A stretch of DNA of 64,000 bases. Source: Acinetobacter corruptisaponis (GTDB lineage: Bacteria > Pseudomonadota > Gammaproteobacteria > Pseudomonadales > Moraxellaceae). The position numbers and the translations under genes were made by a program. This document shows, piece by piece, positions 45,537 through 54,199 of the stretch. The stretch lies in contig NZ_CP125669.1 of the NCBI RefSeq assembly GCF_030053775.1, forward strand, positions 558,001 through 622,000. The letters are read 5' to 3'. Every line of letters begins with the position of its first letter. Position 1 is the first letter of the stretch. The notes beneath the pieces were generated by a model that was not told where the DNA came from, ran no database searches, and worked only from the letters and a program-made list of their open reading frames with translations.

Positions 45537-46577
45537 GTGAATAAAGCTTTGGCAAATATGCCAGCAACCATCCAAATTGATGGTTCACAAGGCGAAGGTG
45601 GTGGTCAGATTTTACGAACTGCCCTTGCCCTTTCAATGATTACAGGTCAGGCATTTGAACTGATCAACATTCGGGCTGGGCGTAAAAAACCTGGCTTGAT
45701 GCGTCAGCATCTGGTTTGTGTACAAGCTTCACAGCAAATCAGTCAGGCCTATATTGAGGGTGCAGAACTGCATAGCCAGCGTTTGTACTTTGCGCCACAG
45801 CATGTGCAAAGCGGAAAATATCAATTCCAGATTGGTTCGGCTGGCAGTACCACACTGGTGTTACAAACTTTATTACCTGCATTACTGCTGCAAGATCAAC
45901 CCAGTGAATTAATCGTTTCAGGTGGCACACATAATCCACTTGCCCCTACTGCTGATTTTATTGAGCATTGCTTTTTACCTTGTTTAAAAAAGATCGGGAT
46001 TGATGTGGACTTTAAACTGGAAAAAGCGGGTTTCTTTCCAATCGGTGCTGGACAGATTCATATCACCATTCACCCGTGGCAACAACGACATGCTTTAGAT
46101 TTACGCCAATGTGGTCAATCCCCACACATCGAAGCCCATGCTGCGGTTTTGAATTTAGCGCATGATATTGCCCAAAGGGAATTGGCAACCTTAGATAAAA
46201 AGTTAAAACTTGATCATCAACAGCAATTTTTCCTAAATGGTATCAGTCAGGGCAATACCGTTTATGTCAGGGTTGAGCATGAGTACCATACCCAATTGTT
46301 TACAGCTTTAGGCGAAATGCGTAAAAGTGCTGAACAAATTGCCAATCATTTAGCTGAACAAGTTAAGTCTTATCAGTCTTCCAAAGCAGTTGTAGATGAG
46401 TATTTGGCAGATCAGTTACTGCTACCTTTAGCACTTGGTCAAGGTGGCGAATTTACAGCACAATGCATCAGTGAACATACCCGTACCCAAGCTACCATGA
46501 TTGAAAAATTTATTGATTGTGAAATTGAGTTTATCGAGCTGGATAAAAGTCGATTTCAGGTCAATGTCAAAGTTTAG
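45537..46577 (+). CDS. rtcA: RNA 3'-terminal phosphate cyclase RtcA
   Basis: RtcA converts RNA 3'-phosphate (and 2'-phosphate) ends to 2',3'-cyclic phosphates with ATP, preparing ends for RtcB. The 346-residue protein has DGSQGEGGGQILRTALALSM, RAGRKKPGLMRQH, GSAGSTTLVLQTLLPALL and the nucleotidylated His in ISEHTRTQATMIEKF near residue 320. The start is GTG 45537 with AAGGA 8 bases upstream. It is the last gene of the operon, and a terminator overlaps its stop. Confidence 0.96.
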   Translation: MNKALANMPATIQIDGSQGEGGGQILRTALALSMITGQAFELINIRAGRKKPGLMRQHLVCVQASQQISQAYIEGAELHSQRLYFAPQHVQSGKYQFQIGSAGSTTLVLQTLLPALLLQDQPSELIVSGGTHNPLAPTADFIEHCFLPCLKKIGIDVDFKLEKAGFFPIGAGQIHITIHPWQQRHALDLRQCGQSPHIEAHAAVLNLAHDIAQRELATLDKKLKLDHQQQFFLNGISQGNTVYVRVEHEYHTQLFTALGEMRKSAEQIANHLAEQVKSYQSSKAVVDEYLADQLLLPLALGQGGEFTAQCISEHTRTQATMIEKFIDCEIEFIELDKSRFQVNVKV

Positions 46578-46600
46578 AAGCCCATCAATGGGCTTCTTTT
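46576..46600 (+). terminator. Terminator of the rtc operon
   Basis: A perfect 9-bp stem (agaagccca / tgggcttct, loop tcaa) followed by T residues overlaps the last base of the rtcA stop. Confidence 0.85.
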
Positions 46601-46609
46601 ATTAGAGTT

Positions 46610-48070
46610 TTATTTAACAGCTTCCAAAGCTGTCACCAATAACTTCCAGCATTTTTCGACCGTATCCACTTTCACCCGCTCACCTGGTGCATGTGCCCCT
46701 TGAATGTCTGGGCCAAATGAAACCATCTGTAAATCTGGATAATGCTCAGCAATAATGCCACATTCCAAACCTGCATGAATCACTTTCAAGTTTGGTTCAA
46801 TTTCAAATGCGGATTGATAGGCCTGTTGTAGACACTTCAATGCAGCCGAATCTGGATTGGGTGTCCAACCTGACACCAACGGCGTTAATTCAGATTGAAT
46901 ATTAAAATTTACAAAGTGCTGCTGAATATTCTGGGCAAAGTTTACAGCCTCTTGATTCACCATCGAACGAACCATAATTAAAGTCTTTGCTTCGTCTTTA
47001 GTGAGTCTGACCACGCCAATATTATTAGATGTCTCAACCACATCGGGTAAAGCCTGACTCATTTCCTTAACGCCATAAGGACAAGTTGCCAATGCCTGCA
47101 ACCAAGCCTGTTGCTGATGCAAAGAAATGACTTCACTGATTTGATTTAGATTTTGTTGAACTGTGATCTGAACCTGATCATCAATCCCTTGTAGCTTTTG
47201 TTGCCATTCAGCTTGTGTTTGGGCAATGATTTTTTCCAATTCTGCTAATTTTTCTGCTTCAATTGCGATGGTTGCCACCGCTTCTCGTGGAATGGCATTT
47301 CGTGCCGATCCACCAACAAATTCAACCAGTCGCCCATTTGATTGTGCTAAATAGTCATTCAGAAAATTGGCTAAAATCACATTGGCATTGCCACGACTCA
47401 AATGAATATCAACACCTGAATGCCCACCCTTTAAGCCTGAAACCATGAGATCAACACAAATGGGATTTGCAGGTGCAGTTACATATTCAAGAGTTTGTTG
47501 TACCTCAATATCAATACTGCCAGCACAACCGAGATAGAGTTCGCCCCATTCTTCAGTATCAATATTAAACAGCCACTGCCCTTTTAATATGTCTGCTTCA
47601 AGTAAACGAGCGCCACTCATGCCCGCTTCCTCATCAACTGTTAAAAGGACTTCAATTGGTCCATGTGCAATATCGTTTGATTCCAATACAGCCAATGCAA
47701 GTGCTACGCCAATCCCATTGTCCGCACCTAAAGTGGTATTTTCGGCAATCAGCCAGCCGTCTTTGAGTATAGGTTGAATGGGATCTTTAAAAAAATCATG
47801 TTGCGTACCGCGATTTGCCTGCGTCACCATATCCAGATGACCCTGCAAAATCACACCTGCAACCTGTTCTTTACCAACCGTTGTGGCTTTGCGAATAATT
47901 AAATTACCAATATCATCAATATAAGTTTCTAGGTTGTGCTGTTCCGCCCAATCCTTTAAATGTTGGCGTAGTTGTTGTTCGTGCTTGGATGGTCGGGGAA
48001 TCGTACACAGGGTTTCAAAATGCTGCCAAACCATTTGTGGTGATAATTTAGAAAAATCAACCCGTGTCAT
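46610..48070 (-). CDS. pepD: Aminoacyl-histidine dipeptidase (PepD, M20 family)
   Basis: PepD cleaves Xaa-His and other dipeptides using two zinc ions. The 486-residue protein has VILQGHLDMVTQ (first metal His/Asp), GADNGIGVALALA, LLTVDEEAGMSGA (catalytic Glu pair), GLKGGHSGVDIHLSRGN in the lid domain, and the C-terminal metal His in DIQGAHAPGERV. It is monocistronic. Confidence 0.92.
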   Translation of the reverse strand: MTRVDFSKLSPQMVWQHFETLCTIPRPSKHEQQLRQHLKDWAEQHNLETYIDDIGNLIIRKATTVGKEQVAGVILQGHLDMVTQANRGTQHDFFKDPIQPILKDGWLIAENTTLGADNGIGVALALAVLESNDIAHGPIEVLLTVDEEAGMSGARLLEADILKGQWLFNIDTEEWGELYLGCAGSIDIEVQQTLEYVTAPANPICVDLMVSGLKGGHSGVDIHLSRGNANVILANFLNDYLAQSNGRLVEFVGGSARNAIPREAVATIAIEAEKLAELEKIIAQTQAEWQQKLQGIDDQVQITVQQNLNQISEVISLHQQQAWLQALATCPYGVKEMSQALPDVVETSNNIGVVRLTKDEAKTLIMVRSMVNQEAVNFAQNIQQHFVNFNIQSELTPLVSGWTPNPDSAALKCLQQAYQSAFEIEPNLKVIHAGLECGIIAEHYPDLQMVSFGPDIQGAHAPGERVKVDTVEKCWKLLVTALEAVK

Positions 48071-48173
48071 GCACCCATACCCTTAAATAAAGTGTTCAAA
48101 CAAATATACACCATACGCCTAAACAACGATGCTGTTAAGTCACTTCATTTAAGATTTTATTGACAAAATGGGC

Positions 48174-48557
48174 TTAACTTTTCCAAATAAACTGTGAAAA
48201 GCTATGTTCAGCCTTTAAGCTATTTTCAACAGCCTGAGCCAATTGGCGAATAATGCTTTGTGTCTCAATCTTTTCAAACCAAGCCTGTTCCTGCTGAGGA
48301 TTTGCGGAAATCTGACACAAGATATGTCCCTCAGTATCTTGCTGCGAACATAAGATAGAGAGTGGAAGCTGATGGTTATCGATACGAACCTCGATTTTCT
48401 CATGCTCATGACGGATATGCTGAGCATCAAAACCATATTGTTCCAGTTGCTTATACAGTAGTGCAGCCACGTATTCTTGCGTGATATAGCATTCATTGGG
48501 TGGATGATCAATCACCCCATGTTTAGGGCAATCTGCTATAAATTGCAATGTTTTCAT
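48174..48557 (-). CDS. Protein of unknown function
   Basis: The 127-residue soluble protein begins MKTLQFIADCPKHGVIDHPP and has two regions rich in His/Gln/Glu. The Cys-Pro-x-His segment near the N-terminus and two further cysteines in the middle could bind metal, but the spacing is not a known motif. It stands alone with a 281-base upstream gap that holds a 14-base perfect palindrome. I do not recognise a family. Confidence 0.6.
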   Translation of the reverse strand: MKTLQFIADCPKHGVIDHPPNECYITQEYVAALLYKQLEQYGFDAQHIRHEHEKIEVRIDNHQLPLSILCSQQDTEGHILCQISANPQQEQAWFEKIETQSIIRQLAQAVENSLKAEHSFSQFIWKS

Positions 48558-48701
48558 GGTATTCCCTCTATTTTTATGTTTTTACTCTGGATCACAGAAT
48601 AAAGCCTACTAGTTCGGTAAGAATTATTATATATACAATTGTCTTTAATTGATTAGCCGATTGTCTTACTTCTTTTGCTAAATTGATAAATTTAGACCTG
48701 A

Positions 48702-48721
48702 TTAGATATGTACATATCCAA
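48702..48721. repeat. Palindrome upstream of the 48174-48557 gene
   Basis: GATATGTACATATC (48705-48718) is a perfect 14-base palindrome; including flanking TTA / CAA, 18 of 20 positions are symmetric. It lies about 150 bases upstream of the only gene facing away from it and could be an operator. The rest of 48558-48790 shows nothing else. Confidence 0.45.
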
Positions 48722-48789
48722 ACCTAACATTTTTATTATTTAAACGTTTTATTGCAGTGACAAACAACTTGTTTTTATTGATAAGTAAA

Positions 48790-48830
48790 TAAGAAATGCA
48801 GCATTTGAGCAAGCCAAACACTGCATTTTC
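48790..48830 (-). terminator. Probable terminator after tyrA-aroA
   Basis: The stem aaatgcag (48794-48801) / ctgcattt (48821-48828) continues inward past a 2-base mismatch with tttg/caaa. A T-rich stretch follows on the minus strand, 11 bases past the stop. Confidence 0.6.
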
Positions 48831-48838
48831 CAATTGGC

Positions 48839-51103
48839 TTATTGATCTACAACCTGTAAATCTAGACCTGCCGCATTGGCAAGTTCAGTAAAAGTTGGGA
48901 AACTGGTTGCCACTGTTTCCGTACCGTGAATGATGATTTCGCCAGAAGTACGCAAACCTGCAATACTAAAACTCATGGCAATACGGTGATCGTGGTGCGA
49001 TTCAATTTCTCCGCCTGCGAAGATTGCTGACCAGTCACCAGACTTACCCTTACCTTCAATGATGATACCGTCATCAGTTGGGGTGCAGTCAATACCCATG
49101 ACTTTCAAACCATCCGCCATCACCTGAATACGGTCAGATTCTTTCACGCGAAGCTCAGCCGCACCTGTTAATATGGTTTGACCTTCGGCACAAGCTGCTG
49201 CAATAAATAATGCAGGGAATTCATCAATCGCCAAAGGCACCTGATCTTCAGGCATGTGAATGCCTTTGAGTGTACGGGAACCCTTGATATGAATATCGGC
49301 AATCGGCTCACCGCCCGCAATACGTTCATTTTCAACGCTGATGTCAGCCCCCATTTGCTTGAGGATTTCAATCACACCTGTACGAGTTGGGTTGATGCCC
49401 ACTGCTTCAAGGATCACATCAGCACCCTCGGTAATCGCAGCACCGACCATAAAGAATGCAGCGGATGAAATATCTGATGGAACTTGAATATTTGTTCCAA
49501 TTAGCTTGCCACCACCAACAAGCGAGATTTTATTGCCTTCGGTTTTTACCTCATAACCAAAGGCACGTAGCATGCGCTCAGTATGGTCACGAGTCGGTTC
49601 AGGTTCAGTTACCGAAGTTTCACCCTCGGCCCATAAACCTGCCAGTAAAATCCCTGATTTCACCTGAGCAGACGCCATAGGTAAATCGTATTGAATCCCT
49701 TTTAAATTCTGGCTGCCTGTAATGCTCACTGGCGGTGTGCCTTTCTCACCTGTGGTCTGAATCTGTGCGCCCATTAAACGTAATGGTTTTGCAATACGTT
49801 CCATTGGACGTTTAGACAATGACGCATCGCCTGTCATCACTGAATCAAACTTTTGTGCTGACAACATACCAGATAGCAGACGCATACTGGTGCCTGAGTT
49901 ACCCATATATAAGGCACTGGCAGGCGCTTTTAGACCTTGCATGCCTACACCATGAATGGTCACCTCACCATTTTTTGGGCCTTCGATGCTGACCCCCATA
50001 TCACGGAATGCCTGTAAGGTTGCCAACGCATCCTCACCCTCAAGGAAGCCAGTCACATGGGTTGTGCCTTCCGCAATCGCCCCAAACATGATGGAGCGAT
50101 GTGACACTGACTTGTCACCTGGCACGGTGAATTTACCTGTAAATGTTTTCTTGCCTGGTAAAATGGTAAATTGCTGTGTCACCTTGTTTTTCTCCATCAA
50201 AGGTTTTTTGGCTAACATATGGTTAAAGTGTTGGCGTGCCGCTTGCGCATGTCCAAGCAGCCCCATCAACGCCTGAGAATCTTCATTTTCAATCAGTTGC
50301 TTTAAAACAGAAAGTTGCTGCTCAAAGCCAGCAACCGCATTTAGAATTGCGGTTTTATTGGCAAAGAAAATGTCATGCCACATCTGCGGATCACTGGCGG
50401 CAATCCGAGAAAAATCCCGAAAACCACCCGCCGCATAGCGGAAAATATCTAGATTATCTTCACGGTTGGCCAGTTGCTCGACCAAGTTGAATGCCATCAA
50501 ATGTGGTAAATGACTGGTATGTGCCAACACTTCATCATGTTTCGACACATCCATACAAATCACTTCGGCTTTGGCGGCTGACCAAAGCTGAATCAGTTTC
50601 TGCACCGCCCAATCAGCACTACTTGGCAATGGCGTTAGAATCACTTTATGATTGGCAAATAAATCGACTTTACCTGCATGAACACCAGTATGTTCCGCAC
50701 CTGCAATTGGGTGCCCAGGTACAAAACCAATCGGCAGATGTTCACCAAACACTGCTTTGGCTGCATCCACCACATTGCCTTTGGTACTACCCACATCGGT
50801 AATGATAACATTCTCTGCAAGATAAGGTTTGATCTGTTCCAACACTTTTTGCGTAGCACGAACAGGCAATGCCAAAACAATTAAATCCGCACCCTGAACC
50901 GCTTCCTCAGGATTTGCGTAACCCTGCTGAATCAATCCCAATGCTTTGGCATCTTCCAATGTTTTTTTTGAGCGTGTTGAAGCGACAATTTCAGCTGCAA
51001 GTTGTTCTACCACAATCACACGCGCAAGGCTTGAACCAATCAACCCAAGTCCAATAAATGCAACTTTTTTAAACAATACTTTAGAAACAGATGCTTGAGA
51101 CAT
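48839..51103 (-). CDS. tyrA-aroA: Bifunctional prephenate dehydrogenase / EPSP synthase (TyrA-AroA fusion)
   Basis: The 754-residue protein joins two enzymes of aromatic amino acid synthesis. Residues about 10-300 are a TyrA/cyclohexadienyl dehydrogenase with the NAD motif VAFIGLGLIGSSLARV, ITDVGSTKGNV, GHPIAGAEHTG and AHTSHLPHL. Residues about 315-754 are EPSP synthase with PGDKSVSHRSIMFGAI, GNSGTSMRLLSGML, SLSKRPMERI, TRDHTERML, ELRVKESDRI and DHRIAMSFS. The AroA part has class II-type motifs (SLSKRPM, TRDHTE). Fused tyrA-aroA followed by pheA is typical of Acinetobacter and some Pseudomonas. Confidence 0.93.
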   Translation of the reverse strand: MSQASVSKVLFKKVAFIGLGLIGSSLARVIVVEQLAAEIVASTRSKKTLEDAKALGLIQQGYANPEEAVQGADLIVLALPVRATQKVLEQIKPYLAENVIITDVGSTKGNVVDAAKAVFGEHLPIGFVPGHPIAGAEHTGVHAGKVDLFANHKVILTPLPSSADWAVQKLIQLWSAAKAEVICMDVSKHDEVLAHTSHLPHLMAFNLVEQLANREDNLDIFRYAAGGFRDFSRIAASDPQMWHDIFFANKTAILNAVAGFEQQLSVLKQLIENEDSQALMGLLGHAQAARQHFNHMLAKKPLMEKNKVTQQFTILPGKKTFTGKFTVPGDKSVSHRSIMFGAIAEGTTHVTGFLEGEDALATLQAFRDMGVSIEGPKNGEVTIHGVGMQGLKAPASALYMGNSGTSMRLLSGMLSAQKFDSVMTGDASLSKRPMERIAKPLRLMGAQIQTTGEKGTPPVSITGSQNLKGIQYDLPMASAQVKSGILLAGLWAEGETSVTEPEPTRDHTERMLRAFGYEVKTEGNKISLVGGGKLIGTNIQVPSDISSAAFFMVGAAITEGADVILEAVGINPTRTGVIEILKQMGADISVENERIAGGEPIADIHIKGSRTLKGIHMPEDQVPLAIDEFPALFIAAACAEGQTILTGAAELRVKESDRIQVMADGLKVMGIDCTPTDDGIIIEGKGKSGDWSAIFAGGEIESHHDHRIAMSFSIAGLRTSGEIIIHGTETVATSFPTFTELANAAGLDLQVVDQ

Positions 51104-51178
51104 AAAAGATGTTTGCCTAATGAGACGACTTTGATATGGATAGATGATTCATCCACCTATCCATACGATAAAACAGTT

Positions 51179-52288
51179 TTATAAAACAGCGATTGGATAA
51201 GAACCTAGTACCCGCAATTCTTTGACCATTGGACGGATTTCATCCAGTGCAGCCGCCACATTGTCCTGATCAATATGCCCTTCCAGATCAATAAAGAATA
51301 CATAGGCCCATTTTTCAGGTAAGGCTGGACGGGTTTCAATACTGGTCAGGCTGATTTGATGCTTGGCAAATGGTGCAAGGATTTCCAGTAAAGCCCCTGC
51401 ACGATCATGTGCTGAAATCAACAATGAAGTTTTATCATTGCCACTTTGTGGAATTTTCTCACGACCAATCACAAGGAAGCGTGTGGTATTTTCAGGATTA
51501 TCTTCGATATTGCTATATAAAATCTCAAGATTGTACATACTGGCCGCAATATCAGAGGCGATTGCAGCCGAATGCCATTCATTACGAATACGGCGAGCCG
51601 CTTCCGCATTTGAATTTAAGGCTACACGCTCCACCCCTGGATAATGTGCATCTAACCACTTGCGGCATTGCGCCAAGGTTTGCTGATGCGCATAAATCTG
51701 CTTAATGCTGTCTTTACGGGTATTTTCAGACACAAGGAATTGATGATGAATCCGCAATTCAACCTCACCAATCACGTTTAAAGTCGATGCCTTAAAACAG
51801 TCCAGCGTATGGTTGACAATTCCTTCTGATGAGTTCTCGACTGGAACTACACCATAATGGGCACTGCCCGCTTCCACTTCACGGAATACTTCGTCAATGG
51901 TTGGCAATGGACGCACCACCGCATCCTTGCCAAAATGTTTCAGCACGGCGGAGTGGGTATAGGTTCCTTCTGGTCCTAAAAATGCGATACTTTGCGGTGC
52001 CTCAAGTGCCAGACATGCCGACATGATTTCACGGAACAAGCGTGCCATGGTCGCATCGGACAATGGCCCCTGATTGCGCTCCATCACCTTGCGCAAAACC
52101 TGAGCTTCACGTTCAGGGCGATAAAACAGTGGATTGTCTTCGGCTGCAAACTTCGCCTTGGCTACGGCTTCCGCCAAAGTGGCACGGCGATTGAGTAATT
52201 CCTGGATTTGTTGATCAACACTATCAATATCGTTACGAATTTGTTCTAAATTAAGTGAAGTCGATGTGTTTTGTCCATCGTTTACCAT
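51179..52288 (-). CDS. pheA: Bifunctional chorismate mutase/prephenate dehydratase (P-protein)
   Basis: PheA commits chorismate to phenylalanine. The product (about 369 residues from ATG 52288, GAGG 9 bases upstream) has three parts. The AroQ-type chorismate mutase covers about residues 10-90 (LEQIRNDIDSVDQQIQELLN). The prephenate dehydratase has FLGPEGTYTHSAVLKHFG, VPVENSSEGIV and TTRFLVIG. The C-terminal ACT domain has RAGALLEIL and SIETRPALPEKW for Phe feedback. It lies directly upstream of tyrA-aroA on the same strand. Confidence 0.95.
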   Translation of the reverse strand: MVNDGQNTSTSLNLEQIRNDIDSVDQQIQELLNRRATLAEAVAKAKFAAEDNPLFYRPEREAQVLRKVMERNQGPLSDATMARLFREIMSACLALEAPQSIAFLGPEGTYTHSAVLKHFGKDAVVRPLPTIDEVFREVEAGSAHYGVVPVENSSEGIVNHTLDCFKASTLNVIGEVELRIHHQFLVSENTRKDSIKQIYAHQQTLAQCRKWLDAHYPGVERVALNSNAEAARRIRNEWHSAAIASDIAASMYNLEILYSNIEDNPENTTRFLVIGREKIPQSGNDKTSLLISAHDRAGALLEILAPFAKHQISLTSIETRPALPEKWAYVFFIDLEGHIDQDNVAAALDEIRPMVKELRVLGSYPIAVL

Positions 52289-52424
52289 TGAATGCAGCCT
52301 CAGCAAAATCATCTATAAGAATGGATTACAATTCATCTGTGAATTGGTTATCTGGGCTAGTATAACAAGACTTTAAGCTATTAAACACGCTGAGTTTTAA
52401 CTCTTTTCATGATTCAACTTTATT

Positions 52425-52443
52425 GATAATGATTTTCATTATA
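52425..52443. promoter_or_regulatory. Fur box upstream of the esterase gene
   Basis: GATAATGATTTTCATTATA matches the 19-base Fur consensus GATAATGATAATCATTATC at 16 of 19 positions. It ends 36 bases before the ATG of the next gene, indicating iron repression. Confidence 0.8.
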
Positions 52444-52479
52444 TATTTCATGCTAAATTTTAGTTCTCGTGAATAAGCC

Positions 52480-53412
52480 ATGTTAAAACGTCTCAGTATT
52501 TTGACTTTCTCCTTAATGATCAGTACTCAACTGAGCTTTGCCCAACCAGCTTCAACGACTTCTGGCAATTCAGCTTTACAAGTCAATGCCCTGACCCAAC
52601 AAAGCTTTATCCTGAAATCTAAATACACGTCACATGATTACCTAATTCAGGTTTCAGTTCCCAATACTGAGACTCCAACGCAAGGTTTCCCTGTGCTTTA
52701 TGTACTCGATGGCAACGCAAGCTTTGACAGTGCTGCCAACATTGCCAAATCTGTAGGTGCTGGCGCAAATCGTCTTGGTTTAAGCCCTGTTGCGGTTGTC
52801 GCTATTGGCTATCCTGACGAGAAAACCTTTGCTGTCGAAAAACGTGCTTTAGACTACACACCCAAAGCATCGGAAGATGTGCAAAAACAGGCTAAATATC
52901 AATATGGTGGTGCAGACCAGTTCATTCAGTTTATTGAAAAAGAGCTGAAACCAGCAATCAATTCACGGATTAAGGTCAATCCACAACAACAAAGCCTGTT
53001 TGGACATTCATTTGGTGGATTGTTTGTATTACATGCTTTCTTTACCCAACCACAGAGTTTTCAACGCTATATCGCAGCAAGCCCATCTTTATGGTTTGAT
53101 AATCAAGTACTATTTAAGCAACAGGCAAACTGGCTTAAGCAAAAACCTGAAAATACCCATGCCATGCTGATGACCACAGTTGGCACGCATGAAGATAAAG
53201 GTCCAGTGAATAGTGATCGTTCCCAACAGGATAGTTTTTATCAAAATTTTCAGGCACAGCGTTCCGAGCAATTTTTATTCTGGAATTTTAAGCATCCAGC
53301 AGAACAGCATTTAACCAATCTCTATGCCAGTTTACCTAAAGCCATCATGTTGGCTGGTTGTAAAGATGGTAAAAGCTGCTCGGCCTTATTTGATGAGGCA
53401 ATAAAACCTTAA
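52480..53412 (+). CDS. Secreted alpha/beta hydrolase, siderophore esterase-like (IroE/Fes type)
   Basis: The 310-residue protein has a Sec signal peptide (cleavage after SFA) and a hydrolase domain with FPVLYVLDGNASFDSAANI, the nucleophile elbow FGHSFGGLFVLHAFFT near residue 170, ASPSLWFDN, and a C-terminal His in HPAEQHLTN. This is the putative esterase D/IroE layout, which hydrolyses ferric or apo catecholate trilactones in the periplasm. The Fur box just upstream supports an iron role. No siderophore transport genes are nearby, so the ligand is unknown. Confidence 0.8.
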   Translation: MLKRLSILTFSLMISTQLSFAQPASTTSGNSALQVNALTQQSFILKSKYTSHDYLIQVSVPNTETPTQGFPVLYVLDGNASFDSAANIAKSVGAGANRLGLSPVAVVAIGYPDEKTFAVEKRALDYTPKASEDVQKQAKYQYGGADQFIQFIEKELKPAINSRIKVNPQQQSLFGHSFGGLFVLHAFFTQPQSFQRYIAASPSLWFDNQVLFKQQANWLKQKPENTHAMLMTTVGTHEDKGPVNSDRSQQDSFYQNFQAQRSEQFLFWNFKHPAEQHLTNLYASLPKAIMLAGCKDGKSCSALFDEAIKP

Positions 53413-53521
53413 ATATGGAATTGATCTTGGGAGAAAGATTATTTTCCTCTCAAATCTCAACATTTCTTTAGGAAAGCTTGGGATATAATTTATTCAATAT
53501 TCTCTTAAATGAAATAAAATA

Positions 53522-54148
53522 ATGAATAAAATCATTCTACTTTCTATACTTAGTCTTGCCAGCATTCAATTAACGGGCTGTATTGGATGCTATAACCCTA
53601 CAGGTTGCAGCCGTGACACCTCACCTTACTACATCACCACAACAACGACTCAAGTACGTGGAATTACGGTGCCACCACAAAGCAAGCTAAAATATAAAGC
53701 TCAGCATTCTTTTCAGAAAGAACAGCAAACACAGCCATTAAATGAAAAGGATTTGACCGATATCAAGTTACCGCCTGATACGGCAATCATTTGGGGTGGA
53801 ATGCCATCTTATATGTTTATTCAATTCTTTAATTCACAAATGAAAGGTTTTTCTGTTTATCCTGCTGATGGGTTCTCTCCCCAATCAACAAATGAATTTA
53901 TTAGATTATGGCAAAGTTGTGCAAGTGATCTAGATATCACCTTAAAAAATCCACATGACTGGTCGTTTAATCCTGACAATATGGAAGTCCGAGGTTGCGG
54001 TGTAAATATTCAAAAAAGAAGTGAATATAATAAAAATTGGCCTAATCAGGATCAGGCAGATGTATTTCTAATTAAAATCAATCAGGCATTAAAGAAATTG
54101 CCAAAACAACAAAGCTATCCTGTGGTGCATACCCCAATAGAAAAATAG
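53522..54148 (+). CDS. Predicted lipoprotein of unknown function
   Basis: The 208-residue protein has a lipoprotein signal peptide with lipobox LTGC at residues 17-20, followed by a Cys-rich start (IGCYNPTGCSRD). Later cysteines in LWQSCASDLD and EVRGCGVNI could form a disulfide. The middle (IIWGGMPSYMFIQFFNSQMKG) is partly hydrophobic. I do not recognise a family. It is preceded by only a weak A-rich site and followed by a strong terminator. Confidence 0.65.
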   Translation: MNKIILLSILSLASIQLTGCIGCYNPTGCSRDTSPYYITTTTTQVRGITVPPQSKLKYKAQHSFQKEQQTQPLNEKDLTDIKLPPDTAIIWGGMPSYMFIQFFNSQMKGFSVYPADGFSPQSTNEFIRLWQSCASDLDITLKNPHDWSFNPDNMEVRGCGVNIQKRSEYNKNWPNQDQADVFLIKINQALKKLPKQQSYPVVHTPIEK

Positions 54149-54158
54149 TATCTATCAT

Positions 54159-54190
54159 AAATCAGCCTGCTCGAAAGCAGGCTGATTTAT
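54159..54190. terminator. Bidirectional terminator
   Basis: A perfect 13-bp stem (54159-54171 with 54176-54188, loop cgaa) lies between the convergent lipoprotein and acyl-CoA dehydrogenase genes. Confidence 0.9.
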
Positions 54191-54199
54191 CAAGATTAA

